Of a DNA stretch of 21,593 nt, positions 1 to 10,143 are shown piece by piece. The notes beneath the pieces are model-generated. The model was not told where the DNA came from. It searched no databases and worked only from the letters and a program-made list of their open reading frames with translations. The stretch is taken from the NCBI RefSeq assembly GCF_041956535.1, contig NW_027192235.1, positions 1 to 21,593 of the forward strand. The letters run 5' to 3'. Position 1 is the stretch's first letter. Each line of letters starts with the position of its first letter. The translations under genes and the position numbers were made by a program. The DNA is from Calcarisporiella thermophila CBS 279.70. Its lineage: Eukaryota; Calcarisporiellomycota.

Positions 1-101
1 AATGTAATCTTTTGTACTTATCGTAAGGGCGATCTTTTCAATAATCAAGGCTCAGCTTATGATCAAGTGGATAGCAGTCACAAACCAAGAGTAAGTGCTG
101 G

Positions 102-176
102 TGGGGGAGGTGGGATTCGAACCCACGCCGTTCTCATCGGCATCCCAGGGATAATCCACTACACTAACCCTCCCCC
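102..176 (-). tRNA. tRNA-like gene or tRNA pseudogene, isotype unresolved
   Basis: Read on the minus strand this 75-nt segment has a perfect 7-bp acceptor stem (GGGGGAG with CTCCCCC), discriminator A, a perfect 5-bp T stem with loop TTCGAAT (B box), and an A-box-like TTAGTGTAGTGG. The middle does not fold canonically. The only good hairpin there (GCCG, loop ATGAGAA, CGGC) abuts the T stem with no variable region and would present anticodon GAG. Other U33-type placements would read GGG or GCC but lack a paired stem. No run of four T follows within about 60 nt downstream on its strand. It could be a pseudogene, an unusual tRNA, or one with a non-standard intron. The tRNA ancestry is clear; the function is not. 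Confidence 0.5.
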
Positions 177-260
177 CCGCGCGCTTCCTGAATGCCTATG
201 TGACTGCCTCTGTGACTTTCCCATACAAAGACCAATTATCTCGTAACAAATTTCAAATAT

Positions 261-277
261 GCTCTAGTGGCGTAATT

Positions 278-317
<40 letters not shown>

Positions 318-334
318 GAGTCCACCCTTGAGCG
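261..334 (+). tRNA. tRNA-Asn (anticodon GTT)
   Basis: A 74-nt cloverleaf. The anticodon stem TTCGG/CCGAA encloses loop CTGTTAA, giving anticodon GTT, which reads AAC and AAU. The T arm is GGTGG, TTCGAGT, CCACC and the D loop carries the usual GG. The acceptor GCTCTAG/CTTGAGC has one T-T mismatch at the fifth pair. The discriminator is G. There is no intron. Confidence 0.95.
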
Positions 335-337
335 TTC

Positions 338-342
338 TTTTT
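338..342 (+). terminator. Pol III terminator of tRNA-Asn
   Basis: A run of five T begins 4 nt after the mature 3' end of tRNA-Asn, the normal RNA polymerase III stop signal. Confidence 0.8.
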
Positions 343-1494
343 ACATGTGGCGTTCATATTTTTAGGCGTTTTTAAAACCATTAAATATAAATATAAATAT
401 TCGTTCTCAATTTCTAATTTAATTAGGAATGTTGTGTCATTCCTTTCTAAGATCTTTAGTAAGAGATTACTTTTCTCATTTGATGCAGATTTTGCTTCCC
501 TTTAATAAAGCAGATTGCAATGATCATTTCAAATTAATAACGGATACTAATTTTTCAAGCAGTGGGCGACTTAGAGCTGAATTGCTAAATCTGAAACGCT
601 GGGCAATTTTTTTTCCACGCAGACTCAGCTGTATTCCAATTTGATAGTCCTGTTTGGTATATAGATCCATTTAAGTTTGATGAAACAAGCTTTACTACAA
701 ATCCTATTTAAAAACCAGTGCACTAGAGGGATTCCAAGTGCAGCCCAGGCCAACTAAAATTTAAACAGTTTACGAGGTAAATCAAAACAGAGTATATGAC
801 GCAACAATTACGTAGGGGTTAGTAAAATTAGTTGTGAGACGCTTAAAAATATTTGAAAACCGTATAAAAAACAGGCTGCCTGGTCGACAAAACAATCTTG
901 TTTCTTTAGGATTGCTCCCAAAAATGTCTTAGTCTCTTTGTAAGACTGCGGAATCCCTGTAGAAAACTGGCGAGTGTCACTGCATATCTAGAAAAAGAAA
1001 ATGAAGCATGAAAATTTTGGATTGGGGACTACATACAGTTTTATTTGAAATAAGAGAGCCTAAGCTATATAGAAATGAAGCCTAAGCTAATTTGTAAATG
1101 AAAAATGGTAGCATTGCATCGATGCTTGGTGGCTGAGACACTGGAATAGGAATTGAAAATATGGTATTTTCAATTTTCCCATATCCTGAATGGGATTTTA
1201 TCATCGACATCATAATGCAAACAACTGGCTTTCCGTGAACAAATCTAGAAGAATTGGATTTGCCGATTTCCTTAGACAGGGAAAGTGGGGGTAATCGAAT
1301 TGTTCCATACAATAAGCTAGGGTTTTAGGTCATAATTTCTCCTGCATCTTCTTATATCTACGATTTCTCTCCCTTTGCCATATATGTCTCTAGTTCCCTC
1401 GTTTCCTTTTTTTTTTTAAAGCCCTCACCTTTTTATCTCTTCTGATTTCTTTCGGTTAGCTCCTCCTTTTTACCAGCAAATTACTTATCCCATA
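343..1494. other. Spacer upstream of the WOPR gene
   Basis: About 1.15 kb of AT-rich sequence with no ORF that I can support. Two copies of agcctaagcta lie at 1057-1067 and 1079-1089. A pyrimidine-rich stretch at about 1360-1480, with a long T run near 1408-1418, sits just before the WOPR start and is the probable core promoter and 5' UTR. Confidence 0.5.
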
Positions 1495-2524
1495 ATGGAA
1501 ACTTTCTATGGACATGTGAAGACTCCCCGCGACGCAATTTTACTCTTTGAGGCATGCCGAAGGGGTATATTACGACGCGTTCAACGAAGGCTTTCAGACA
1601 AAGAGCGAGGGGTCATTCGGTCGGGGGCGGTATTCGTTTGGGATGAACAGGAAGCAGGAATGCGACGGTGGACAGATGTAAGGAATTAGATTTTGCTCTT
1701 CTCTCCCTCCTTTTCTCTCCATTTTCAATATGTTTGTATTAATAATTTTATAAACTATCAAGGGTATGAACTGGTCTCCAAGTCGAGTTAGTGGCTCATT
1801 CCTCTCCTATCGTGAACTAGAGCACCGCCGTAGAGATTCACACCGCGCTTCTTATCAAGTGTCTGGAGATTCAGCGACAACATCCATACGCCAGCGCCCT
1901 GCCTTTAAGTATAAACCCGATGGGCTTATCAAGCAGTCTTACAGTGTTGGAACTGCCGACAATCGTCGAATCCATTTAATTAGCTATTATACTAAGCGAG
2001 ATGTTTTATTACAACGATTGAAACCTCCCAGTCGAAACAATATTTTAAGTGAACTAGAGTTGCCTGAGGGGTATTACTTGACGGATACAGCCCATCCTCA
2101 GCCTCCACACGCTCGTAATAGTGTCAAGCCGAACAATGAGAATAGGATGGGGATAGAGAGCAGTTACGAGGATGATGGAGAAAGAGAGAAGCTGAGAGAT
2201 ATGGAAATCGATTCGCCTACTGGTTCATTTTCTGAGGACGAGGCTATTACTCCATTATTTGCAGCATCCTCATACTCGAACTCTACTCCTCACCAGACAA
2301 GCCTCTCCAATAGTGCTTCTCCTGAAGTACACCCAGCCTTCAATGTATCTACGAGCAAGACACAATGGGTCATTCCGCAGACATATATCACATTGCCCGC
2401 ATGCTCTACTATTGCGGCTGCAGCAGCAGGACTTTACTTGCCTATTCCTCCCATGGAGAGACGTCGACTTTTTGCTGAAGATGAGCGACAGTTAAATGCA
2501 GTTTCATCGTTGCTGAGGATATAA
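1495..2524 (+). CDS. Gti1/Pac2 family (WOPR domain) transcription regulator
   Basis: Two exons, 1495-1677 and 1763-2524, with an 85-nt intron (GTAAGG...CAAG) encode 314 aa. The WOPR domain is bipartite. The first half, about residues 1-85, starts METFYGHVKTPRDAILLFEA and crosses the splice at WTD-GMNWSPSRVSGSF. The second half, about residues 108-146, has the hallmark KPDGLIKQS and HLISYYT segments. The family (S. pombe Gti1 and Pac2, Candida Wor1, Histoplasma Ryp1) binds DNA and controls developmental or morphological switching. The remaining half is Ser/Pro-rich with an acidic patch near residues 185-235 and no recognisable domain, as usual for the family. Removing the intron restores the domain exactly, so the splice is well supported. 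The biological switch it controls cannot be told from sequence. Confidence 0.92.
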
Positions 2525-3245
2525 GCACGAATTGCTTTTTGTATGCGTGATATTGTGAGCGTGTATATATTTCCATAATTTTCAATATTTTCTGATATAT
2601 TCTGATATATTCTGATATTTTGACGGTATTTGCTATTATTCTATATATTCATATATTTGCTGTTATTTGTAGTCTAAGAATCTTGGTATTCCTGCTTAAT
2701 ACTTGTGGAGCACCCACATGTAGAAGCGAAATGTAAATATATATACAATAATTTCTATGTATTTAAGTATCCCAATTTACCATCTAAGAAAAGGCTAGAA
2801 AATTAAAGTAGGATCAAGTGGCGTTTTGAAGAAATTGCATATAGAAAAACTTGGTCAAAGCTAAAACATTATCAATTATTCGGGGTTTTATTGAAGTGCA
2901 AAGTTTCTCGACACAATGTCAAATATTTTAATGAAGGACAAAAGGGTGTAAGCAGCAAGTGCAATTTTTCTTGTATAGCCTCATAGTGATTCTATAGCAT
3001 TGATAGATCGAACCATCAGAGCTTAGATTTGAGGTGATCTAATTACCAAGGTTCATTTTTGCGCCACATTACAGAATTTCAATTTTTTTCTTTTGCCTTC
3101 TTTTCACATTTTGTCAAGGTAATTCTAATTATTTCTACAAGTGAAACAAGGGATTTTCTTTCTTTTACTTTACTTCTCTTAACATTATCTAGTTTACCTT
3201 AGCTTTATACTCTTTTGCACCCTACTCAATAGCTGTGCTAGTCTT
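2525..3245. other. Spacer between the WOPR gene and the unknown gene
   Basis: AT-rich 3' flank of the WOPR gene followed by the promoter of the next gene. It contains a short tandem repeat (2591-2620) and T/C-rich tracts at about 3080-3180 that may belong to the next gene's 5' UTR. No ORF or RNA gene is recognised. Confidence 0.5.
2591..2620. repeat. 10-bp tandem repeat, three copies
   Basis: Three consecutive copies of TCTGATATAT, the last ending TTT instead of TAT. It is a simple microsatellite-like array in the 3' flank of the WOPR gene, of no evident function. Confidence 0.8.
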
Positions 3246-4166
3246 ATGATGCTTCTCGTCCGCCCGATGCAAAGTACGGGTCAGCAGTGGCAATTTCAAT
3301 TCGCCTCGAGGCAGCAGCATCAGAAGCGTAGCCATTCACAGTCCAGCTCTTCTAATGACATTGCTACATCAATATCCCCTCCTTCTTCGTTAGAAGAGCC
3401 TCGTTCAAAACGGCCCCGGTTCAACACACAATCACCCTCTGATTACTCTGCATCCACAAAGGCGCCCTCTAATACACCAGATCAAGATTTATATCCAGCT
3501 CTTAGTAATAAAGTGAATGGCTATATTGTCGACCTGGATAATGGTGACTTGCTCGAGCAGTTGACACCGTCCTTATATCCCAGGGACACCAATGAGACCA
3601 CCACATGGAGTATTAATACGGCAAAGCGACGCTGCCTCGGAAATGAGAATTTAGTTTGTGAAGAGAATGAAGATGGAAATGGCCCAAGGTTGAAAAGAAT
3701 GAGATGGAAGGATAAAGATATAAATGGATTGAAGATTGAGAAAACGGTGGACATGGAGAAAAAACAGCCTTTATCGACGCTATCTCCATCTTTTACCACT
3801 CTACCCCATCCCACTAATCTTGTTGGAGCTGCATTGGTGAAAGAGTCAGAAAACCAGCCACAACAACAGGACGACTCGACTTGTAGAGGAGTCGTCCTAT
3901 ATCGCCGTACTCCTCGGGATCTCCGGTTTACATCCAAGATAGGCCCATTTCCCACGCCAAGTCCTACTTCGAACACTTTTCTGAATACCACCAATTCCCC
4001 GTTCCTATCTCGAGAAATAGTGTTGCGAGATGGAGGGGGTGTTAGACTGCTTGAAAACGGTGGAAACGACACCGATTGGAACAAGGATGGAGACAGTGAA
4101 AAGGAAGAAGAGAGCAGAATTGTAGAGATCAATGGAGACGAGGACATCATAATGGATATGGACTGA
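3246..4166 (+). CDS. Hypothetical disordered protein, probably nuclear
   Basis: An intron-less ORF of 306 aa from tandem ATG codons (3246 and 3249; another in-frame Met at residue 8). I do not recognise the family. Residues 14-70 are rich in Gln, Ser and Pro. Three short basic clusters resemble nuclear localisation signals: RSKRPRF (about 53-59), AKRRC (about 126-130) and LKRMRWK (about 149-155). A more ordered patch, VVLYRRTPRDLRFTSK, lies at about 216-231. The C-terminus is strongly acidic and ends DEDIIMDMD. There is no signal peptide or membrane segment. A 227-codon ORF lies antisense to it, but the sense frame has the better composition and its own promoter-like pyrimidine tract. A nuclear or chromatin-related role is only inference. 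Confidence 0.6.
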   Translation: MMLLVRPMQSTGQQWQFQFASRQQHQKRSHSQSSSSNDIATSISPPSSLEEPRSKRPRFNTQSPSDYSASTKAPSNTPDQDLYPALSNKVNGYIVDLDNGDLLEQLTPSLYPRDTNETTTWSINTAKRRCLGNENLVCEENEDGNGPRLKRMRWKDKDINGLKIEKTVDMEKKQPLSTLSPSFTTLPHPTNLVGAALVKESENQPQQQDDSTCRGVVLYRRTPRDLRFTSKIGPFPTPSPTSNTFLNTTNSPFLSREIVLRDGGGVRLLENGGNDTDWNKDGDSEKEEESRIVEINGDEDIIMDMD

Positions 4167-4486
4167 CATTTGCTTTCACTATCTTGAGATTTATTTTGTA
4201 CCAATCAAATTGTGCTATTGTACAGAATTTTTAACCCTACTGCTACTTCTTCTTGTGTTCTAGTTTTTTTTTTGTTTTTCATAAAATTTTCCTACTCAAT
4301 ACTTACTCTTGCGCACATCTCTTATACGGCTCTGAACTGAAAAATAACTGATATAATACATTAAAAGAAACCAGACACTTTTCAGGAATAAAGATATCAG
4401 TGGAATAAAAAATAACTGAAAACCATGAGAATACAACAAACTCTAAGGAAAAGGGTATATTTTCTTTAGAATAATTGGATGCAATA
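4167..4486. other. Convergent 3' spacer
   Basis: About 320 nt between the stop codons of two converging genes. It is AT-rich with a T run near 4265-4276 and holds the 3' UTRs of both. Nothing else is seen. Confidence 0.5.
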
Positions 4487-7412
4487 TCAACTCTCAACAA
4501 CCCGGCCCTCTCTTCTATCTACTAGCCATTTTGGATACTCTGGTACTCTCCCCACCACTGCTCGCAAACAACTTAACCAGCGCTCCCGCTCGACCTCTGA
4601 ATCACAGTAAAACTCCATCGCGTTTGTCCCCTCCTTTCCATCATTAAATTCTAGACGGAAACTATGGGCTATCTGAAAAGCGTCCTCTCCAGCTTCTAAA
4701 AAATAGCCGCCTACGTCCCCGTAGTGATTTACCTTACGAGTGATAACTCTCTGTATATCCACGAGGTCAACAATAAGACCACGCGGTTGTCGAGTGACTT
4801 CATGATAGGCAAGAAGACGTGAACCCACTAGGCGGAAGAAACGACGACGCCAGAAATTGTTTCCGCTGCGCTGCTGGCTGTTGGCCAAGTTACCTCTTCG
4901 AATGCTATCATTCCGCTGAGTCATGTATCCGCTAAGCCAGCACATCTCGTGCCATTCCCGTGCACGTAGTCCTGCATGCACCTCGGGAAGAGTGGGCGGC
5001 ATTGGTGGTAGTACTACGTGGTCAGGGAGATACACTATGAAGGTTTCAAGTTGACCAACCAATTTCCCAGTTTGGGAGAAAATTCGGGGGGTGCTGGTGC
5101 TTGCAATGGAAGCGAGGGTGGTAGTGGAGCAGGAAAATGACATGGTGGACAGTTGAGGTGAAGCTATTTTTGTGTCCTCGTCTGTGCTCTCTCTTTCTTC
5201 CGCTCTCCAACTAACCGCCTCGCTTTCGATATCACATTCTCGTGCCGATAAACCATGCCAATAGTTAATACAATCTAAATTTACAGCACAAACAGACTCG
5301 CGACAATTGGTGCAGGCGAGAAGTGGAAGGTGAGCAACTGCAATTGCGCGTGTTGAACTCTGAATATAGGTTGAAAATTTTTTCTTTCTATGTTTGGGTT
5401 TTTTTATAGATCGCGATATCAATCCCGGAGGCTTGAAAGAGCTCTCAGGATGAACAACGAGGCTCACTGTCAACTCAAGGCGAGGATGAGCAGGTCTACA
5501 AATTAAAGGATAGGTCGTTGGTCAAGGTAATAAAAAAAATGGTAGAGAAGTATTTACATGATAAAATCGTGATCAATTGCAATTTTTTCACCATATGGTC
5601 TGTAGCCACTTTCGTATTGAGCGAATCCCGTATCCACCACACATTTGACCATCACTAGACGCTTACTATCGGGTAGCTTAAGGGTTGCATTTACAATCCT
5701 TAAATACAATCTTCCAGTCTCCAATGGATCTCCAACAGCTGCAGTATCAAGAGCAGAATTGCCATCACTGTTAAAGTTAATAAAGCTGGAGCGAGAGGTT
5801 GACGTGGTATCGGTCGATGTTGTAGACGACGCAGCGGAAGAAAAAGAAGAAGAATCTGTGTACATGCTACCGCAACTTGATGAACGTGACATAGCTGAAG
5901 GGTTTCCGCTTGCAGACCGATTGGCGAGGTTAGGGGTGAACAGTGGTCTGGATTTTGGAGGCTGAACGCGACAGCGTTCAACTACTTCTTTTAACTGATT
6001 TATTTTAAAAAAATTAGGCCCTGCTCTCTTAGCCATTTAATAACTAAAATAAATATTATCACCTTTTCATTGGATATCTGTAGCCCCTTATAAAATGCTG
6101 AACGAGCCGGATTCTTTTGCTTTGCTTCGTTATTATGTTCTTTATCTATTCTCTTCGCCAATGCCTCCGTATTTTCTTTATCAGGTACTCGTCGCAATTG
6201 GGATGGTGGAAGCGGAGGTCTTTGTGCAGCAATCTCCCGTATTTTCTCTGCCATATTATTACCACTATCCTCTCTTCCTGAAGAGCGGCTGTTACGCAAT
6301 TCTTCCAGTCGCTTCCTCACTTCTCCTTTCTTAATTCTCGCTTTTCCCTTTTCGACCCGAGATCCTGCTTCTTTTACATGTACCAGTACTCTTCCACGGT
6401 CGTCTTCAAGTGTTTTTTGTGTCCACCACTCATCTGGATCTACTAATTCATTTTTATCGGGAATCAATGAGTACTGCGCTGAGGTTGAAGCGTAAGAAGG
6501 CTGAGCTGATTCATTCAACGAGTAATTTGCAAAAGCTTGACGAAGCAATAGTGGTGAGAGAGCATCTCGCCCGCCAAAGAAGTTTTCCAATTCACGTGTG
6601 TTGGTTTCTATCTGATTCATTAACGTGGCAATATTAAGACCGCCATCATCGATCCAGAAATCATCACCTGCTCCCTCCTCCTCTTCCGCTGCTATAAGCA
6701 CATCAGGGTCAAGCGTCCGGGGTTCGTCAGTTTCTTTACCACTCAAGGAGGCTATACTACTGTTTGATTCCGATATTGTCAACTGTGTGAGGTTCGAAGC
6801 TGAAGCCGTGTCTTTCGCTGATTCTGGATTTCTTGCAATTACAGAATTAGATATGGGCTTGCGTGCGGGCATTGAGCTCCTCTGACCCGCCTTCCTCAAT
6901 ATATCTCTGACTTCTCTCCCCAATGCTACATCTACGGCCCTAATTCCTTTTTCGTTCTTTATTCCAGCTCCTACTCCCTTATCAATTAGTTTTTGGACTG
7001 TCCGAGCTTCTCCTAAAAACGCAGCGAGATGAAGTGTGGTAGAAGCATACGGTCCCCATCGACATGCATTTAATTGTGTAATAGATGAAATCTATTTGTT
7101 AAATACGGAGGTTAGATTGTTTGATGTAGAATACACGCGCATAACACTTACATTAATTAACCAATCGATAACAGAGTTTCTCTCTTTCCCTCCGTCACTT
7201 AGCAGTACTAATTGTAGAGACGTCAACCCTACAGCATCCCCAAGAAACTCCAGCACCCTTTCATCCCCTTCTGAAATAATTGGTAAGGAGATTGTTTCTT
7301 CCCAGCGAAGAGATGTAAGGCGCGGATGGGCGGCAAAGAGACATTCGAGGGTATTGAGATCATGCCTTTGAAGTGCGGCAAACCACTGTGGAGCCAGAGA
7401 TTGTAGCGACAT
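4487..7412 (-). CDS. Ankyrin-repeat / anillin-homology / PH-domain fusion protein (Bud4-like)
   Basis: Four exons on the minus strand: 7412-7152, 7091-6063, 5994-5558 and 5495-4487. The introns are 60, 68 and 62 nt. All junctions keep frame and give 911 aa. Residues 1-156 form about four ankyrin-like repeats, the clearest being TTLHLAAFLGEARTVQKLID (about 105-124). Residues about 157-515 are disordered, with a charged Lys/Glu/Arg stretch (about 320-420) and a Ser/Thr-rich run (about 465-505). An anillin-homology region begins at about 518 (GRLYLRIVNATLKLPDSK) and continues over the third splice (IPAHPRLELTVSL). A PH domain spans about 757-895 (FWRRRFFRLVGSRLLAYHE, ending ERERWLSCL). Anillin/Bud4/Mid proteins scaffold septins and the cytokinetic ring at the cortex, so a septation or bud/hyphal-site role is likely. 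N-terminal ankyrin repeats are unusual for this family. The second intron has a CTAAT branch site, a T tract and CAG, which argues against two separate genes. Confidence 0.82.
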
Positions 7413-7934
7413 TAAAAGTATTTAGAAAGAGCAATTGATGTTAATATCAGTAAAAATGTACGAAGCATATCGAGCAAGAGTAAAAGCGGACAGTTTTATT
7501 TTATTTCTTCTAAAGCGTTAAAAACAAAATTAAACGAAGACTCGTTAGAAAATCGATCGCATTCGGAGCTTAATTATTTTTTTTTGGAATCAACGTCATC
7601 GGAGTTTTCCTTGAGCTCAGCATACCGATTATTCTCCTTTGCTTATGGGGGATTCGCAGGGTTATGGATCCGTGGTTTGCTATATTAACGGAAAATACCC
7701 CCAATACTAAAGGATTTATTTGCATCTGCACCGTGTTTTTGCAGGTTTTATTAGTGTATCATAATAGTCTATACGTGGCATCTCTCCTTGAGCAATTTAA
7801 TATGATATCATTCTACTGTGAAAGGAGCTGAACCAAGGATGTATTAGTAAAATTGCACAAAGAGCATTTACGATACATATACTGTTTGATTAACTCAATA
7901 TATAATACAAAATTTAAATTGAAAACCGCTAAGT
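7413..7934. other. Spacer between the anillin-like gene and RAI1
   Basis: About 520 nt, AT-rich. It holds the promoter of the minus-strand ankyrin-anillin gene on the left and the 3' flank of the minus-strand RAI1 gene on the right. No ORF, RNA gene or repeat is recognised. Confidence 0.5.
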
Positions 7935-9469
7935 CTAAATTACAATAGGTGTATTATCTTTATCCATCTTCTCGATGTATTTTTCTGGCAAAAATGAATT
8001 CTTTTCCCCAGCGTATTCCAAGGTAACCTCCTTAAATGGCTCTTTGAATGCAATAGTCCAAGTTGTCCTCGGGTTACCCCTGTCCTCCTTTCCATTTTTG
8101 ATGATGGATTTTATCCAACTCAGCAATGCATCGGCGAAATTAAGACATACATTAGGATTCCACATCCCCGGCTTTCCTCTTACAATACGTGGTATATGGA
8201 GTGTATCGAAAGAGCGGAGGGAACGAAGAATGCCATGATTGTCTCGGAATCCAACAGTGATAATTGGGACGCCGATAAGGAACGACTGAGCCCAAAACTT
8301 AAGAAGCTTGTGCCTATACCGTTTTCAACCATTTTTAGGTTATATGATTTAAAATTTAGTTCTTTTCCATTTCTTGTCGATAAGACATATAAATATTACC
8401 GTTCAAATGAGGATTGTTGTTTGGGATGTTGGATTTCTTTTGATGTTTTCAGTTCCACGTAGGTTTTCTTGTCCCCACGATCCATTACGCAATCTACTTC
8501 TGCTCCCATTATTATGGAATGCTTCCCTAGTCGCGTCCGTGATACAACTCCATATTGTGCATGGTTATTAACGATGGTTTGATTCCGAGAAGCAAGTTCT
8601 TCGGAAGAAGGAGACCGTGTAGGAAGTGTGCAAAGCGCTTCAAATTTATAACCCCAATAAGTTGAGAGTCTCTGATCATTAGACATATTTTGGCGTTGCC
8701 TCAGCGTATGCTCTGTCAAATGTTCTTCAATGTATCTATAATGACGATAATATTAAATATTACATAATAGTGTGCCTAAAGATTACTAAATTCTTACATC
8801 GTTCCCTAAATACGATATTGACGTGATAAATATGGGGTGATGTTATTGCATCAATAATATATCTAATTTAAATTTAATATTATTTACATTATACAACGTA
8901 GCTCCAAATTCCCATGGGTCTCGCCTTGCATATGGTGTACACAATATTTTCGTCATGATTCCTCTCCAGGTTACCTAAATATGTATAAGTTATATTCTAT
9001 TTTCTTTATCTTATAAATTATTAGTTACGAAATCAGTTTGTGTTATCTCCTTATTAGAAGATCGTATGTGTTCTAAGGTATAAAGTAATGCATCCAGGTG
9101 TTCAGGTATCGAGTCATCACGTTGAATAAATGTATCATATCCAGAAGACAGATCTATATTCAGCTCAGGAGGATGGTAATACTTCTAAAATATATAATAT
9201 AATATAATATAATATAGTAATGGGTTTGCATAATTTATTAACATAAAGCGCCTTATCGGACGTCAACTTACGAGCTCGCGATTATCCATATGGAGATTAC
9301 GTTCCTCATCTAAGCTAAAACATCCGATCTCGACGGGCTGACGATACATAGGAGCAGATCCATCGAAACGATTTGAGGGATCGAGTAAAAATGTATTGTT
9401 TATTTTCGGATATTTATATGGTGTATCCTGATCCTGATCAGGTGGAGATCTTTTCCGCGATGAACTCAT
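7935..9469 (-). CDS. RAI1: RAI1/DXO family decapping nuclease
   Basis: Six exons on the minus strand: 9469-9272, 9184-9029, 8974-8888, 8805-8798, 8735-8400 and 8313-7935. The introns are 87, 54, 82, 62 and 86 nt, and the protein is 387 aa, the usual family length. Family motifs appear in order: VTWRG (R122), GTIYIEEH (148-155), YWGYKFE (E182), GAEVDC (E229, D231), VELK (E244, K246) and WAQSF (Q271), followed by FLIGVPIITVGFRD and the typical C-terminal Trp-rich helix region. In known members these acidic, Lys and Gln residues bind the metals and RNA of the active site. RAI1 removes faulty or non-canonical 5' caps and partners the nuclear 5'-3' exonuclease Rat1. All catalytic residues are intact, so the gene looks functional provided the 8-nt exon is spliced in. 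The start ATG at 9469 is the first in frame; the codon before it is GTG. Confidence 0.92.
8798..8805 (-). other. RAI1: 8-nt microexon of RAI1
   Basis: On the minus strand, GGAACGAT is preceded by ATTTAG and followed by GTAAGA. Joining it between exon 3 (ends TAT AAT) and exon 5 (begins ATACATTG) yields N-GTIYIEEH, the expected family motif, and keeps frame. Skipping it would shift the frame and lose the motif. Confidence 0.85.
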
Positions 9470-10028
9470 CACTATTTGTTAATTTCAAATCCTCGGAAAT
9501 TATTAAATCGAATAAGGAAGTCACATTTATTATTATATCAACTAGGATATATCTTCACCATGTTTTTGAATATTTATTTACTAGATGCCACTACATCATT
9601 AACTTTGTTTTTCACTAATTATTTTAATATCTTTTTCACATTCATTACCAACCATTATTTACTCTTGCTATATATAAAGTAGTTACGCGCTATTTTGGGT
9701 TTTCTAGTATATTTTCTAATTGATATTGACAACTTCAAAATAGCTGGTTGACGGTATTCACAAAGACAATTTACTAACTTTAATACACCAGGATCATAAT
9801 AACAGTGCTGCAAGTCGCTTTAATACACTAGAAATTGAGTGATGGTTATTTGAAAGCGAAGCTTGTAGTTTCAATTGGTACCAATGGCCACTACAAAACA
9901 ATATTTAAAGATCAGTTATCAAAACATGAGTTAAATTGGTTCATGGTTCTATGAGAAGATTTGTATGAAATGGTGGTACTCTCAAGAGGAAATTGGCTCT
10001 TTGGTTGATAGGTGATATAGAGTATATT

Positions 10029-10035
10029 TGAGTCA
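10029..10035 (+). promoter_or_regulatory. Gcn4/CPC1-type site (distal)
   Basis: A perfect TGAGTCA, 115 nt upstream of the HIS7 ATG. This is the binding sequence of the Gcn4/CPC1 bZIP activator of general amino-acid control. It is a sequence match in the expected place, not shown to be bound. Confidence 0.7.
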
Positions 10036-10079
10036 ATGTATAAATTATTAAGGAAGCAGTCACTAAAATTTGATCGAAA

Positions 10080-10086
10080 TGAGTCA
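10080..10086 (+). promoter_or_regulatory. Gcn4/CPC1-type site (proximal)
   Basis: A second perfect TGAGTCA, 64 nt upstream of the HIS7 ATG and 51 nt from the first copy, in the same orientation. A pair of sites before a histidine biosynthesis gene fits general amino-acid control. Confidence 0.7.
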
Positions 10087-10143
10087 AAAGAAAAACTTTT
10101 ATTTGAGGCTATCTTTTGCTCTTTTTAACCATTAACTATTGAA

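Larger units (their letters stand above)
9470..10143. promoter_or_regulatory. Divergent promoter region of RAI1 and HIS7
   Basis: About 670 nt of AT-rich sequence between the divergent RAI1 (-) and HIS7 (+) starts. It holds two Gcn4-type sites near HIS7, given separately. No gene is recognised in it. Confidence 0.6.

Noticed and set aside
429-1312. Small ORFs in the left spacer (429-644 +, 1082-1312 -)
   Set aside because: Short, AT-rich, no domain and no splice partners found.
3521-4204. 227-codon minus-strand ORF antisense to the unknown gene
   Set aside because: Composition is Ser/Phe/Val-rich with no domain, typical of a shadow frame. The sense ORF has better upstream context and composition.
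6000-6036. Separate gene starting MAKRAGPNFF upstream of the anillin region
   Set aside because: This start lies inside a good 68-nt intron (GTGATA, CTAAT, T tract, CAG), and splicing it out joins two open frames in phase.
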